Source: Sphingobacteriales bacterium
Lineage (GTDB): Bacteria; Bacteroidota; Bacteroidia; UKL13-3
DNA length: 64,000 nt
Assembly: GCA_021298155.1 (NCBI GenBank)
Contig: JAJTEN010000007.1
Coordinates: forward strand, 1-64,000
Direction: 5' to 3'
The position numbers were made by a program, and so were the translations under genes. Every line of letters begins with the position of its first letter. Position 1 is the first letter of the stretch. Shown here in pieces: positions 53,412-63,560 of this stretch. A model generated the notes under the pieces. That model saw only the letters and a program-made list of their open reading frames with translations. It made no database searches and was not told the origin of the DNA.

Positions 53412-56400
53412 ATGCAATATTTTATCTACCCCTTTTTACTTTGCTGCTTGCTGAACCTACCCATTTATTCAACAGCCCAGCTTATAGAGGATTTTTCAGA
53501 TGGAGATTTTACCGAAAATCCTGTTTGGTTCGGACAAGATTCTTTTTTTCAAATTAATCCAAGCAAACAGCTACAAACTAAACCCTTTAACAATCATCTA
53601 GGTGAACGAATGCTTTTTACAAACCAAACTATTTCTGCTCAGATGGAATGGCGTGTGTGGTTGCGATTGGCATTTAATCCGAGCGCACAAAACCAAGTGC
53701 GTTGGATCCTAAGTGCTACTGATACCAGTTTAAAAAACGCGTATTACGTGCAATTGGGCGGAAGCACAGGAAGCACAGACAGCATTAGCTTGTACAAAGA
53801 AATAAACGGACAAAAATATTGTATCATTCCTGGTAGAGCGGCTACTATTGGCAAAACAAATAATTTGGTTCAGCTAAAGGTAACCAGAGATGCTGGTGGA
53901 AACTGGGAATTATTTTCTGATACTGGATCAAGCAATATTTTTATTCGCGAGGGAAGCACATTAGACAGCAGTATTGGTTTGGGCATATTACATGGCTTTA
54001 CCTTTAAATGCACAAGCGGCAATGTAAGTAATTTGTATGCCGATAATGTATATGCCGGTCTCCCCATTTTAGATAAAACAGCACCTAAACTCTTGTATTT
54101 TGAAATGCTAAATCCGCAACAAATTGTCTTACAATTCTCAGAAAAAATGAATCAAATAGGAAGTGCGCAAATTGAATTCAGTCAGCTTCAAAAAGCTCAG
54201 GCAAGCAGTGTAAATCAAGAAACCTGGAACATACATTTAGAGCAAGCCATTATACCTGATAGTTTTTTTACCTTTCACCTTAAACAATTAAGTGATTTAG
54301 CAAATAATAGTTTAGATACCCAACTGGTTTGGGCTTATCATGTTTTAGAAAAAGATGAAATTATTTTAACAGAATTACTGCCCGACCCAGATCCAGTGCA
54401 AGGTTTGCCCAATGCAGAATTTATTGAACTACACAACTATACGCGATTCCCCGTTCTGCTGAAAGATTTTAACATCAGCGACCCAAGCACACAAGGAAAT
54501 ATTTTACCAATCATTTTAAATCCCTACGAATTTGCTATACTGTGTGCAAACAAAGACACCTCCTTATTCAAAGCATTTGGAAAAACCATTGGCATGCCTG
54601 TATGGCCAAGTTTAAACAATAGCCAAGATACCATCCGATTAAAATATAAGGAAGAAATCTGGCAAGAGATTGGGTATAATTTAGACTATTACCAAGATAA
54701 AGAAAAAGAACTAGGCGGATATAGTTTAACCCTTATTAATCCTAATCACCTGTGTTGGGGTGCTAAAAATTGGACAAGTAGTTCTAACAACATGGGTGGC
54801 ACACCCGGTAGAATAAATGATATTTGGGAAACAAAAAAAGATACGAGCAGCGCCCAACTTAGTCAGCTCAATATAAAAAATGCATGGCAAATTGAGCTAC
54901 AATTTAATAAAGAAATTACCTTTCAAACAACGTGGAAAAACCACATCCAAGAGCAAGGTATTCAACTTGAAAATATTTGGGCAAATGCCACAAATTCAAA
55001 AAATGTATTTCTACAATTTAAAGTGCCAATGCAACATCAATTTGAATATCAATTTGAATTAAATCCACTAATTGATTGCTTGCAAAATAAAGGAAAACAA
55101 CAGATTCAATTTACTTATTTAGAAGCCAAAGAGCCTAAACAAAATGAACTCATTATTACAGAAATCTATTATGATGAGCTGCGCAAGGGAAATTTTCCGC
55201 AAGAGGAGTTTATCGAGCTGTATAATAAGACTGAACACCCCATTAATTTATGTAATATGACACTTTCTGATGCAGCAGGTTCAGTAAAATTCCCTAATTA
55301 TGTATTAGCCGCAAAAAGCTATTTAATTGTTTGCCATAAGAATCATGCGGCAAATTTTAGTTTGTATGGAAGTACTCTTGGTATGAACAGTTGGCCAAGT
55401 TTAAACAGTAGCGATAAACTTCATTTGAGTGACTCAAATGGATTTCTATTACATCAGGTTCAATACACAGATTCTTGGTTAAAAAATACTGCTAAAATAT
55501 ATTCATGTAGCATTGAAATGATAGATATAAACAATCCTTGTGCAGGAGCAAACAATTGGCGAGCCAGTATACACCCAAATGGTGCTAGTTTAGGAAATAG
55601 AAATAGCGTATCTGTTAATAATCCAGATGTACATCCACCACAACTCATTAGAATATACGTGCCTCATTTAAATCAAATACAAGTAAGTTTTAGTGAGCAT
55701 CTAGATAGTATTAGCTTATTAAATCCGCTTAACTTTAGTTTAAACCCAATTTTATATCCTAAAAATATATCTACAGATCCAAATAAGCGCAATACTATTT
55801 ATGTAAACTATGATAAGTCATTACAAGAAGAAACAGATTATGTAATGCAAATACCAAGCATACAAGATTGTGCTTTTAACACATCTGCTCCTATTCAATC
55901 GCTCAATTTTCAAATTCCAAGAGCACCTAAGCAAGGCGAGATAATAATTAATGAAGTATTGTTTAACCCAGAAAAAGACGCCTACGATTTTATAGAATTA
56001 TACAATACTTCTCAGGCTCATTTAGATGTAAGCAAATTACAAATTTGTAAAATAAACAATCAGGGTATACTAGAGGAATGTGAACGCTTTGCTGAAGAAG
56101 GTATTCAACTTGCACCCAATCAATACATGGCTATTTCAGAGTTTCCTGCTTTGGCACAAAACAACGCTTATCCAATTCAAGTTTCAGATTGGATTAGTCA
56201 TAAAATTCCTAGCATGAATGATGATTTTGGCACAATCATTTTAGTTGATCAAACGCATAATATATTAGATTCTGTATACTATTCAGACCAAATGCACCTT
56301 TCCTTTTTCCACCATACAGAAGGTGTAAGTTTAGAAAAAATAAATCCATACATCACCAGATTTGAGGTTAATAATTGGATCTCTGCTGCTGAAACACAAA

Positions 56401-56768
56401 ACTTCTCTACACCTTGTAAAAAGAATTCACAATTCAAATTAAGTTCAGGCCAAAGTGGAAAATTTAGTTGCCCAAAAAGTTACTTCTCACCAGATGCTGA
56501 TGGGCATGATGAATTATTAAGTTTCGAATACCAAACGGGTGGTGGACACTGGGTGGCAGATTTATCTATACATACCAGTGAAGGAAAATTAGTAAAAGAC
56601 ATTTGTAAGTCGACCTTACTAGCCAATAGCGGCGAACTACATTGGGCAGGAGATACAAACACAGGCGAACGTGCACCAATAGGCAATTATATTGCACTAT
56701 GGAATTGTTACAGTGATAAAGGCGAAACTGAACAACATAAAATAGTCATTTCTTTATTGGCTAAATAG
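53412..56768 (+). CDS. Secreted protein with three lamin-tail domains
   Basis: An 1118-residue exported protein (signal peptide MQYFIYPFLLCCLLNLPIYS). An N-terminal beta-sandwich (about 25-215) precedes alternating Ig-like and lamin-tail (LTD) domains. LTD copies are recognised at about 315-435 (ILTELLPDPDP, NAEFIELHNYT), 580-700 (IITEIYYDELRKGNFPQEEF, IELYNKTEHPINL) and 855-965 (IINEVLFNPEKDAYDFIELY). The C-terminal about 95 residues (SPDADGHDELLSFEY, LHWAGDTNTGERAPIGNYIA) are FlgD-Ig-like, not a T9SS type A domain. It probably acts at the cell surface. It overlaps the convergent lnt gene by 8 bp. Confidence 0.82.
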   Translation: MQYFIYPFLLCCLLNLPIYSTAQLIEDFSDGDFTENPVWFGQDSFFQINPSKQLQTKPFNNHLGERMLFTNQTISAQMEWRVWLRLAFNPSAQNQVRWILSATDTSLKNAYYVQLGGSTGSTDSISLYKEINGQKYCIIPGRAATIGKTNNLVQLKVTRDAGGNWELFSDTGSSNIFIREGSTLDSSIGLGILHGFTFKCTSGNVSNLYADNVYAGLPILDKTAPKLLYFEMLNPQQIVLQFSEKMNQIGSAQIEFSQLQKAQASSVNQETWNIHLEQAIIPDSFFTFHLKQLSDLANNSLDTQLVWAYHVLEKDEIILTELLPDPDPVQGLPNAEFIELHNYTRFPVLLKDFNISDPSTQGNILPIILNPYEFAILCANKDTSLFKAFGKTIGMPVWPSLNNSQDTIRLKYKEEIWQEIGYNLDYYQDKEKELGGYSLTLINPNHLCWGAKNWTSSSNNMGGTPGRINDIWETKKDTSSAQLSQLNIKNAWQIELQFNKEITFQTTWKNHIQEQGIQLENIWANATNSKNVFLQFKVPMQHQFEYQFELNPLIDCLQNKGKQQIQFTYLEAKEPKQNELIITEIYYDELRKGNFPQEEFIELYNKTEHPINLCNMTLSDAAGSVKFPNYVLAAKSYLIVCHKNHAANFSLYGSTLGMNSWPSLNSSDKLHLSDSNGFLLHQVQYTDSWLKNTAKIYSCSIEMIDINNPCAGANNWRASIHPNGASLGNRNSVSVNNPDVHPPQLIRIYVPHLNQIQVSFSEHLDSISLLNPLNFSLNPILYPKNISTDPNKRNTIYVNYDKSLQEETDYVMQIPSIQDCAFNTSAPIQSLNFQIPRAPKQGEIIINEVLFNPEKDAYDFIELYNTSQAHLDVSKLQICKINNQGILEECERFAEEGIQLAPNQYMAISEFPALAQNNAYPIQVSDWISHKIPSMNDDFGTIILVDQTHNILDSVYYSDQMHLSFFHHTEGVSLEKINPYITRFEVNNWISAAETQNFSTPCKKNSQFKLSSGQSGKFSCPKSYFSPDADGHDELLSFEYQTGGGHWVADLSIHTSEGKLVKDICKSTLLANSGELHWAGDTNTGERAPIGNYIALWNCYSDKGETEQHKIVISLLAK

Positions 56769-58368
56769 TTCCAGTTTTTCTTTTCAAAAACAAGGTAAAA
56801 CTATCAGATATCGCAATGAAAAGAAAAATATAGGAAAGCCAATCACCATATTTAGTATAAAAAGTTTGTTCTGTATAAACTGGAATTGCTTGTCTTAAAA
56901 CAGTGTCTTCCCAATAGGCAGATTCTGCCAAAACACTCCCCTCTCTATCAATAAATCCACTAATACCAGTATTTGCTGTACGGGCAATTGCACGCCTATT
57001 TTCTATGGCACGTAATCTACTAAAATCAAAATGTTGCCTGTAACCAGGTGTATTTCCCCACCAACCATCATTCGTCATAATACACAAAATATCGGCACCT
57101 TTTCTAACATAAGAGGCTATAAAATCTGGGAATACACTCTCATAACAAATAATAGGTGCGATAGTAGTTTTATGATAACTATTAAACACCTTACTTTCCT
57201 TATCTTGAGCCAAACTACCTGCAGTGCCACCCATATCTATTGCGTAGCTTTCTAAAAATTTAAACAGCTGAGGATATGGCATTTTTTCAACACCTGGTAC
57301 CAGTTTACTTTTATGATATATTTGAATACTATCATATGAATTTATTTGTAAAGCGGCATTATACACTTCATAATAGGCATCTGCATTTTTAAATTTTCGG
57401 GCAGCAAAACCTCTTTTTTCAGTTGCACTATATTCATAGTAGGAGTCCATTCCTGCAACTATTACCAAATGTGGATACGCTTTTAAAAAGTCTTTTAGTT
57501 GAGCAATTAAAGGCTCTGCAGAAAGATTATTCTCTAGTAACATTCCTTGTAAAGCCGTTTCTGGCAAAACAACATATTGAACTTTTCCATCAATTTTTTG
57601 TTCAGCCAATTGCAGCATCTTGCTTAATTGATCTACCTCATTTATCCCTCCAAATTTATCTGTATAAGGGTCAAAATTTGGTTGAACCAAAACCATGTCA
57701 ATCTTTCTAGTACTTTGAGTAGACAAAGCATTTAAAAGATAAAAAGATAAAAAAATGGGGGCAAGTAAATATAAAAAAACTTTGTTTAACAATTGCTGCT
57801 TGCGAATGGCAATTGGTAAATTTGGCCAATCTAATAAGAGTTTATCAATGGCAATATTAACAAGGATAATCCATAAAGAACCACCCAAAACGCCAGTAAT
57901 CTCATACCATTGAGCCAACACAGGAATATAACTAAAAACATTTCCTAAAATTAACCACGGAAAAGCAAGATCCCAATGAAATTGAAGATATTCAATGCTT
58001 AACCAACAAGCCGCAAAGAAGATATAATTGCTTTTCCTATTTAAACGGTTACGCCCATGAAAAAGTAAAAGGGGCAAAACCATGGGTAAACTATTAATAA
58101 TAAATGCTGCTATTGCACCTCCTGCACTTGCATTCCAAATCCACCATACACTCCCAATATTCCACAATAAAAAAGTTAACCAAGCATATACAAAAAGCCA
58201 AGCATACGAATTTTCTTCCTGCAAGCTAATTTTTCGTTCTAGCATAAACAGGGGTACAAAACCCATAAATATTAAGGGTAAAACATAGAATGGCTGGTAG
58301 GCCAAAATAAAAAATAGTGCAGAAAGTGCACTTAATAATAAATAGTTTGCGTGTTTATTTCTTGCCAT
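56761..58368 (-). CDS. lnt: Apolipoprotein N-acyltransferase
   Basis: A 535-residue inner-membrane enzyme that adds the third acyl chain to lipoproteins. About eight hydrophobic segments occupy residues 1-230, followed by a periplasmic carbon-nitrogen hydrolase domain. The catalytic triad positions are visible: Glu in VVLPETALQG, Lys in YHKSKLVPGVEKMPY, and Cys in PIICYESVFPDF. This fits the many lipoproteins in the window. The start overlaps the rsmI stop by 14 bases, so the two are coupled; the 3' end overlaps the convergent lamin-tail gene. Confidence 0.93.
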   Translation of the reverse strand: MARNKHANYLLLSALSALFFILAYQPFYVLPLIFMGFVPLFMLERKISLQEENSYAWLFVYAWLTFLLWNIGSVWWIWNASAGGAIAAFIINSLPMVLPLLLFHGRNRLNRKSNYIFFAACWLSIEYLQFHWDLAFPWLILGNVFSYIPVLAQWYEITGVLGGSLWIILVNIAIDKLLLDWPNLPIAIRKQQLLNKVFLYLLAPIFLSFYLLNALSTQSTRKIDMVLVQPNFDPYTDKFGGINEVDQLSKMLQLAEQKIDGKVQYVVLPETALQGMLLENNLSAEPLIAQLKDFLKAYPHLVIVAGMDSYYEYSATEKRGFAARKFKNADAYYEVYNAALQINSYDSIQIYHKSKLVPGVEKMPYPQLFKFLESYAIDMGGTAGSLAQDKESKVFNSYHKTTIAPIICYESVFPDFIASYVRKGADILCIMTNDGWWGNTPGYRQHFDFSRLRAIENRRAIARTANTGISGFIDREGSVLAESAYWEDTVLRQAIPVYTEQTFYTKYGDWLSYIFLFIAISDSFTLFLKRKTGTI

Positions 58369-59035
58369 CTACTATCAAAACAAATTCACCCTTTACGGGG
58401 TGTGTAGTGTAATATGTTATTAATTCGGTTAAACTCCCATTTACGGTTTCTTCGTAAATTTTGGTCAGTTCTCTGCTCACACTAGCTTGTCTATCCGAAC
58501 CCAAATATTCGCTTAATTGTTGTAGTGTTTTTAAAAGCCTGTGTGGACTCTCATAAAAAACCATGGTATATTCAATTGCTACCAAATTTTTTAAAGCGGT
58601 TTGGCGGCCCTTTTTCTCGGGTAAAAATCCAAGAAAAATAAACGCGTCAGAAGCCAATCCGCTTTTTACCAATGCTGGAACAAAAGCTGTAGCACCAGGC
58701 AAGCATTCAACACCAATATTATTTTGAAGACAAGCACGCACTAATAAAAATCCGGGATCACTAATTGCAGGTGTACCTGCATCACTCACCAAAGCCAATA
58801 ATTTACCAGTATTTAATTCCTTTAAAAGGTGTTCTATTTGTTTATGTTCATTGTGTGCATGATAACTCCACAATGGCTTACTAATTTGGTAGTGCTTTAA
58901 TAATTTACCTGTTTGCCTGGTGTCTTCGGCTAAAATTGCATCTGCCTCTTGCAATATTTTCAAACCCCTTAAAGTAATATCTTCCATATTTCCAATGGGA
59001 GTTGGCACTAAAATTAATTTTCCTTGCTGGGTCAT
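58355..59035 (-). CDS. rsmI: 16S rRNA (cytidine-1402-2'-O)-methyltransferase
   Basis: A 226-residue tetrapyrrole-methylase-fold enzyme modifying C1402 in the ribosomal decoding centre. KLILVPTPIGNMEDITLRGL, LAEDTRQTGKLLKHYQ and LLALVSDAGTPAISDPGFLL are diagnostic, and FIFLGFLPEKKGRQ and MVFYESPHRLL complete the family set. It lacks the C-terminal extension of E. coli RsmI (286 residues), which I believe is common in Bacteroidota. It overlaps lnt by 14 bases. Confidence 0.94.
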   Translation of the reverse strand: MTQQGKLILVPTPIGNMEDITLRGLKILQEADAILAEDTRQTGKLLKHYQISKPLWSYHAHNEHKQIEHLLKELNTGKLLALVSDAGTPAISDPGFLLVRACLQNNIGVECLPGATAFVPALVKSGLASDAFIFLGFLPEKKGRQTALKNLVAIEYTMVFYESPHRLLKTLQQLSEYLGSDRQASVSRELTKIYEETVNGSLTELITYYTTHPVKGEFVLIVDGKK

Positions 59036-59129
59036 TGTGCATACAAATTAACAAACCTTCCTGCTTATTTTGGCATTTATTTGAGTAAAATAAAAATTAA
59101 ATCCCTTAATTTGATGTTAATTTGAAACT

Positions 59130-59906
59130 ATGAGATACCTATTAAACCGCGTTAAAGTATACTCCATTTATTTTTTTGAGTATATAAAACACAGAGAATG
59201 GGCTGCTATTGCCAACGCTTTTCTATACATGTTTACCAAGAAATCATATGCCAATGGAAAGCAAATGAACAGCAGCATGGGTGTATTTGCAACGAGAAAA
59301 GGAACTTTAGATTTTCAATACATCAACTATGCTTATGAAATTGAAATTAAACATTTTATAGAACAGCATCATTTTGAAGTATTCCTAGATATTGGAGCAT
59401 GCTTGGGTGAATATTGTATTTGGCTGGGTAACAAAGGGTATACTTGTCTAGCGTTTGAGCCAGTAAAAGAAAGCTATCATATGGTATTACAAAATATTGC
59501 CTTAAATCAATTAGCAGATAAAGTAAGCGCGTTCAATTTCGGTTTGGGTAGCGCTAATACCATTGCCCATTTCGAAATAAATGAGACCAACCCTGGTGCA
59601 AATAAAAGAGTTAATACACCTACCAATGAAACCCTTACGTTTCAAATTAAAGTGTTAGATGAGGTTTTTGGTAATTTTGGACTATCACCTGAAACGAAAC
59701 TCCTAGTTAAAATTGATGTAGAAGGTATGGAAGTGGAAATGATAAAAGGTGCTTCAAAATTTCTTCAATACTTTGACAACATTACATTAATAATTGAGGA
59801 AAAATTGAGCGGCGAATCTTTAATTAGAGATGCCTTAAATGAAATTTGCAACTTTGAATACGGGCAAGTAGATAGTTACAATATATACGCCAAAAAAATT
59901 GCTTAA
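59130..59906 (+). CDS. FkbM-family methyltransferase (copy 2)
   Basis: A 258-residue methyltransferase. The AdoMet loop is FEVFLDIGACLGEYCIWLGN, the acidic motif is LAFEPVKESYHMV, and LLVKIDVEGMEVEMIKGASK is the FkbM DVEG motif. It is only distantly similar to copy 1 at 49128. No neighbouring glycosyltransferases point to a substrate. Its stop overlaps the convergent DedA gene by four bases. Confidence 0.82.
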   Translation: MRYLLNRVKVYSIYFFEYIKHREWAAIANAFLYMFTKKSYANGKQMNSSMGVFATRKGTLDFQYINYAYEIEIKHFIEQHHFEVFLDIGACLGEYCIWLGNKGYTCLAFEPVKESYHMVLQNIALNQLADKVSAFNFGLGSANTIAHFEINETNPGANKRVNTPTNETLTFQIKVLDEVFGNFGLSPETKLLVKIDVEGMEVEMIKGASKFLQYFDNITLIIEEKLSGESLIRDALNEICNFEYGQVDSYNIYAKKIA

Positions 59907-60541
59907 GAATCAGATAAACCTTCTTCTTTTTTGCGTTTTCTTTCTCTTTGTATCGTATTATAAATTGGAATAGATGTAACAACAATAAACACTATTACTA
60001 CATAATTTAAATAATCTAGTGCATTTGGCACCAATTCTCCTACAAAGTAACCTCCAGTAACAATAATCAGAGGCCACAACACAGCACCAAGTAAATTAAA
60101 AAAGAAAAATACGAGGGGTTGCACCTTTACTACACCAGCTAAAATAGGTGCAAATGTTCTTACAATGGGCAAAAATCTGCCCAATACCAGTGCCAATCCG
60201 CCGTATTTTTTATAAAAAGCTTCGGCCATGCTAATGTATTTTTTCTTAAAAAAGAGCGAATCTTTGCGTTTATACAGTGCCTCACCCGTTCTAAAACCAA
60301 ACCAATAGCCAGCATAATAACCCACAAATGCTGCAATACCAATATATAAAATTAAATAGCTAAGCTCTACATCTAAAACACCCATAAAGCAAAGCAATCC
60401 GGCTGTAAAAAGCAATGAATCTCCCGGCAAAAACAATCCAAAAATCACCCCATTTTCGAGAAAAATAATCAAGATCAGTAAAAATAATCCACCAAATCTA
60501 ATGAGCTCTTCCGGCTTAAATAAATCCCAAATGCTATCCAA
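59903..60541 (-). CDS. DedA-family membrane protein
   Basis: A 212-residue polytopic inner-membrane protein of the DedA/SNARE-associated family. Typical segments are ENGVIFGLFLPGDSLLFTAG (the conserved Glu and GDS region), YYAGYWFGFRTGEALYKR and GGLALVLGRFLPIVRTFAPI, with the essential Arg pair (FLPIVRTFAP). DedA proteins are thought to flip polyprenyl- or phospholipids and support proton-motive force. It is convergent with the FkbM gene. Confidence 0.9.
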   Translation of the reverse strand: MDSIWDLFKPEELIRFGGLFLLILIIFLENGVIFGLFLPGDSLLFTAGLLCFMGVLDVELSYLILYIGIAAFVGYYAGYWFGFRTGEALYKRKDSLFFKKKYISMAEAFYKKYGGLALVLGRFLPIVRTFAPILAGVVKVQPLVFFFFNLLGAVLWPLIIVTGGYFVGELVPNALDYLNYVVIVFIVVTSIPIYNTIQRERKRKKEEGLSDS

Positions 60542-60625
60542 ATTTTTGCTATTATTAGGTTACAAATTAGCACCATTTGCTAGAATAAACAAACCTTATA
60601 AAAATATTTTACAAGGATTAATGTC

Positions 60626-61144
60626 TTATACATTTCTAAATCCAATATTGGTTCGGCCTTGCTCTACCTTTTCTGCCTTTACCAAAACTTCAGCTTTCAT
60701 TGTATCTTTATACTTTTGCATGGCTTCAGCCAACTTTAAATCTTGTAGCGACAATATCTGAACAGCCAACAATCCGGCATTCTTGGCATTATTAATTGCT
60801 ACAGTTGCAACAGGCACTCCACCTGGCATTTGAACAATAGACAACAAAGAATCTAGTCCATCCATTGTTTTAAGTTTAACTGGCACCCCAATTACCGGTA
60901 AGGTACTTATAGATGCAACCATTCCAGGTAAATGCGCAGCACCGCCTGCACCAGCTATAATTACTTGTAATCCACGTTCTCTAGCCTCTTTGGCATAGGT
61001 AAACATTCTTTCGGGTGTACGGTGGGCAGAAACTACCGTAATTTCATATGCAATGCCAAAATCTTCCATCACTTTGGCAGCATCTTTCATTACATCAAGG
61101 TCACTGTCTGAACCCATTATGATTCCAACTTTTTTATCCGACAT
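60626..61144 (-). CDS. purE: N5-carboxyaminoimidazole ribonucleotide mutase
   Basis: A 172-residue enzyme converting N5-CAIR to CAIR in purine synthesis. The N-terminal [20 protein letters not shown] and [14 protein letters not shown] (catalytic His) are diagnostic of class I PurE, and [16 protein letters not shown] completes the pattern. It pairs functionally with purK at 27007. It lies after the 61190 gene, from which a hairpin terminator separates it. Confidence 0.95.
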   Translation of the reverse strand: MSDKKVGIIMGSDSDLDVMKDAAKVMEDFGIAYEITVVSAHRTPERMFTYAKEARERGLQVIIAGAGGAAHLPGMVASISTLPVIGVPVKLKTMDGLDSLLSIVQMPGGVPVATVAINNAKNAGLLAVQILSLQDLKLAEAMQKYKDTMKAEVLVKAEKVEQGRTNIGFRNV

Positions 61145-61160
61145 ACTATGGTTTTTTATA

Positions 61161-61186
61161 AAAAAAGCCCGTATTAGGGCTTTTTT
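61161..61186 (-). terminator. Rho-independent terminator
   Basis: AAAAAAGCCC-GTATTA-GGGCTTTTTT, with a T-run on the minus strand, four bases beyond the stop of the 61190 gene. It leaves purE to a promoter in the remaining few bases, or to read-through. Confidence 0.85.
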
Positions 61187-61189
61187 ATT

Positions 61190-61534
61190 TTATGCATCTA
61201 ATTCTTCAGCTTCTTCTATCTCAGGCTCTATGCCTTCCATTAGATTTCTAATTTCTTGTAACTCTTCACGGTTGTATTTATTAGCATGATCTGCCAATAA
61301 ATCTAGTAAATAAGCTAAGTTTTCTTTCCCATCAGATTCTTCTAAAAACAGAAAAGTATAATCACCATTTGCTTCAATATCTTCATAGGCTAACCTAATC
61401 ATACGCACATAGCCTGGCTCTTTCAGGTTTGCTTTAAAAAACTCACGCAATTCCTTAAGTTGGCTGATTACTTTGTCTGCATCCATCCCGCCTTGGTTCA
61501 GTTCTGCTTTGATTTTATCAATTATCTGCTTCAT
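61190..61534 (-). CDS. Conserved hypothetical acidic helical protein
   Basis: I start it at the ATG at 61534 (MKQIIDKIKAELNQGGMDAD), as the track's extra N-terminus is unlike protein-coding sequence. The 114-residue product is soluble and probably all-helical with a very acidic C-terminus (EGIEPEIEEAEELDA). I recall no domain name; the segment ANGDYTFLFLEESDGKENLA may be a conserved core. It lies upstream of purE with a terminator between. The gap behind it (61535-61742) shows nothing recognisable. Confidence 0.65.
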   Translation of the reverse strand: MKQIIDKIKAELNQGGMDADKVISQLKELREFFKANLKEPGYVRMIRLAYEDIEANGDYTFLFLEESDGKENLAYLLDLLADHANKYNREELQEIRNLMEGIEPEIEEAEELDA

Positions 61535-61742
61535 GTTATTTATTTGTGGCACAAAATTAAATTTTTTAGCCACAAAACATATTTTTAATCTCAATTAATC
61601 AAACGTAAATTGGCAATTGTTGAATTTTTCCTGAATATTTCTATGATTTTAAATGAATAAGGGCTCTAAATCATCTAAATAATTGAAAAATTCTTGCCAT
61701 AAAAACTTGCACATTAAAACTATCGATCGAATAACCTAAACC

Positions 61743-63548
61743 TTAAATAGGCTGTTTTTCGCTCCATTCTTTCATCAACTCCTTGTATTTATTCAAAAAA
61801 GTGCTTTTGGAGATAAATCCTAAATATTTCTCTTTATCAAGCACAGGTATATAAAATACCTCCGGATATTCTTCATATTGATGCATTAAATCAGACAATG
61901 TATCATTAATATCGGCAGTAATAATATCCTGAACCAATATTTCTGAAACTTTAACCTTATCATATAAATCTTGCTTAAAAATATATGCACGCAAGTGACC
62001 CATAGTAAGTAATCCAATAAAATTTCCATTTCGTTTTACCACCGGAAACACATTTCTTCTGGTTCCAGAAACTACCTCCGTAACCTTACGCAAAGAATCA
62101 TCTGGCCTAAAGCTAGGAAAGTCTGTCTCCATAATAGATCGAACAGAAAGCTCATTCAACACCTCTAGTTCAGGAGCCTTTTGCAATAAACCATTACTGG
62201 CCAATTTTTTGGTGTAAATGCTATTTGGTTCGATAAGTCTGGTAACAAAAAAACTCCCCGCAGATACAATCATTAAGGGTACAAATAAGGTATACCCGCC
62301 TGCAGCCTCTGCTATCATAAATATACCGGTTAATGGCGCACTTAAAACACCACTCAAAATACCAGCCATACCTATTACTACAAAATTCAATTCGTTGAGT
62401 TCTGCTAAGCCCGAAAGGTTTACCAAGCGCGAAAAAAATAATCCCAACAGGGCTCCAATAAATAAAGAAGGTGCAAATATTCCTCCATTACCACCAGAAC
62501 TTACAGTTAATGCAGCTGCAATTGGTTTAAGCAGCAATGTAATACATACAAAAGATAAGAAAACCATATTGTAGCCAAAACTACTTTGCAATGCAATATC
62601 TTTCATGAATCCATCGAAGGTTCCATTTAAAATTTGATTGATTACAAAATATCCCTCACCATACAATAAGGGGGAAAACAGAATTAACCCACCCACAATA
62701 AATCCTTGAAATATGGCAATTAAAAACTTTTGATGCCGATTGTTAAATTTATTTTCTATGCCATATATCACCCATATGGTGTATACAGAGATGAGTCCAC
62801 AAACCACCGCAAATAAAGCATAAAAAGGTACAGAGGCAGGCTCCCATGGCTTAGCAGTAAACACTATTAATTGCCCCTGATAAAAAATATTGCTAATAAC
62901 AGCTGCCGTTGCCGAGGCAATCAATAATGGTACAAATGCAGAAATATTTACCCGCCTCAACAATACTTCTAATGCAAAAATTACTCCGCCAATGGGTGTA
63001 TTAAAAATAGCAGAAATGCCTGCCGAAGCCCCACAAGCCAGGAGAAGATTTCTATCACTATCGCTTAAAAATAAACGCTTAGCTAAGTTTGAACCAATGG
63101 CTGAACCGGTAATAGCAATAGGCGCTTCAACCCCAACAGATCCGCCTAAACTTACGGTAAAGGCACTGCTAACCATATGCGCATAGGTGTGATGCTCGGC
63201 TATATTACCCTTTTTATAATTAATTCGGTAAATAATGCTAGCCAATCCTTTTTCAAAATGTTTCAATCCAAAAACATACCGCACAAAAACCAAAGACAAT
63301 ACAATGCCAATTACCGGGTAAACAAGATATTGATAGCGAAGCTCTAAAAAGCGCTTATTTACCAATACAGATTCTAGCCAATGAATGCCTGCCTTTAAAA
63401 TAATCGCTGCAAAAGCCACAACAATGGCCACAAGGATGCTAGCAATAATTAAAAAGCTTTGATTACTAATATATTTGTTCCTTTGTTTAAAGATTTTATA
63501 AACAGGATACTTCAGCAAGAATCGAATGTATTTAATTTGCTGACTCAT
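61743..63548 (-). CDS. ClC-family chloride channel/transporter with CBS domains
   Basis: A 601-residue membrane protein. The ClC core (about 40-440) shows GGSVGVEAPIAITGSAIGSN, corresponding to the selectivity-filter GxEGP motif with the gating Glu present but Ala for the second Gly, and GGNGGIFAPSLFIGALLG (the GxFxP motif). The C-terminal about 140 residues hold a CBS pair (VRSIMETDFPSFRPDDSLRK, ILVQDIITADINDTLSDLM) that may bind nucleotides. Presence of the gating Glu suggests Cl-/H+ exchange, but the proton glutamate was not assigned. It is divergent from menA, 12 bp apart. Confidence 0.9.
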   Translation of the reverse strand: MSQQIKYIRFLLKYPVYKIFKQRNKYISNQSFLIIASILVAIVVAFAAIILKAGIHWLESVLVNKRFLELRYQYLVYPVIGIVLSLVFVRYVFGLKHFEKGLASIIYRINYKKGNIAEHHTYAHMVSSAFTVSLGGSVGVEAPIAITGSAIGSNLAKRLFLSDSDRNLLLACGASAGISAIFNTPIGGVIFALEVLLRRVNISAFVPLLIASATAAVISNIFYQGQLIVFTAKPWEPASVPFYALFAVVCGLISVYTIWVIYGIENKFNNRHQKFLIAIFQGFIVGGLILFSPLLYGEGYFVINQILNGTFDGFMKDIALQSSFGYNMVFLSFVCITLLLKPIAAALTVSSGGNGGIFAPSLFIGALLGLFFSRLVNLSGLAELNELNFVVIGMAGILSGVLSAPLTGIFMIAEAAGGYTLFVPLMIVSAGSFFVTRLIEPNSIYTKKLASNGLLQKAPELEVLNELSVRSIMETDFPSFRPDDSLRKVTEVVSGTRRNVFPVVKRNGNFIGLLTMGHLRAYIFKQDLYDKVKVSEILVQDIITADINDTLSDLMHQYEEYPEVFYIPVLDKEKYLGFISKSTFLNKYKELMKEWSEKQPI

Positions 63549-63560
63549 GAGGCAAACATA

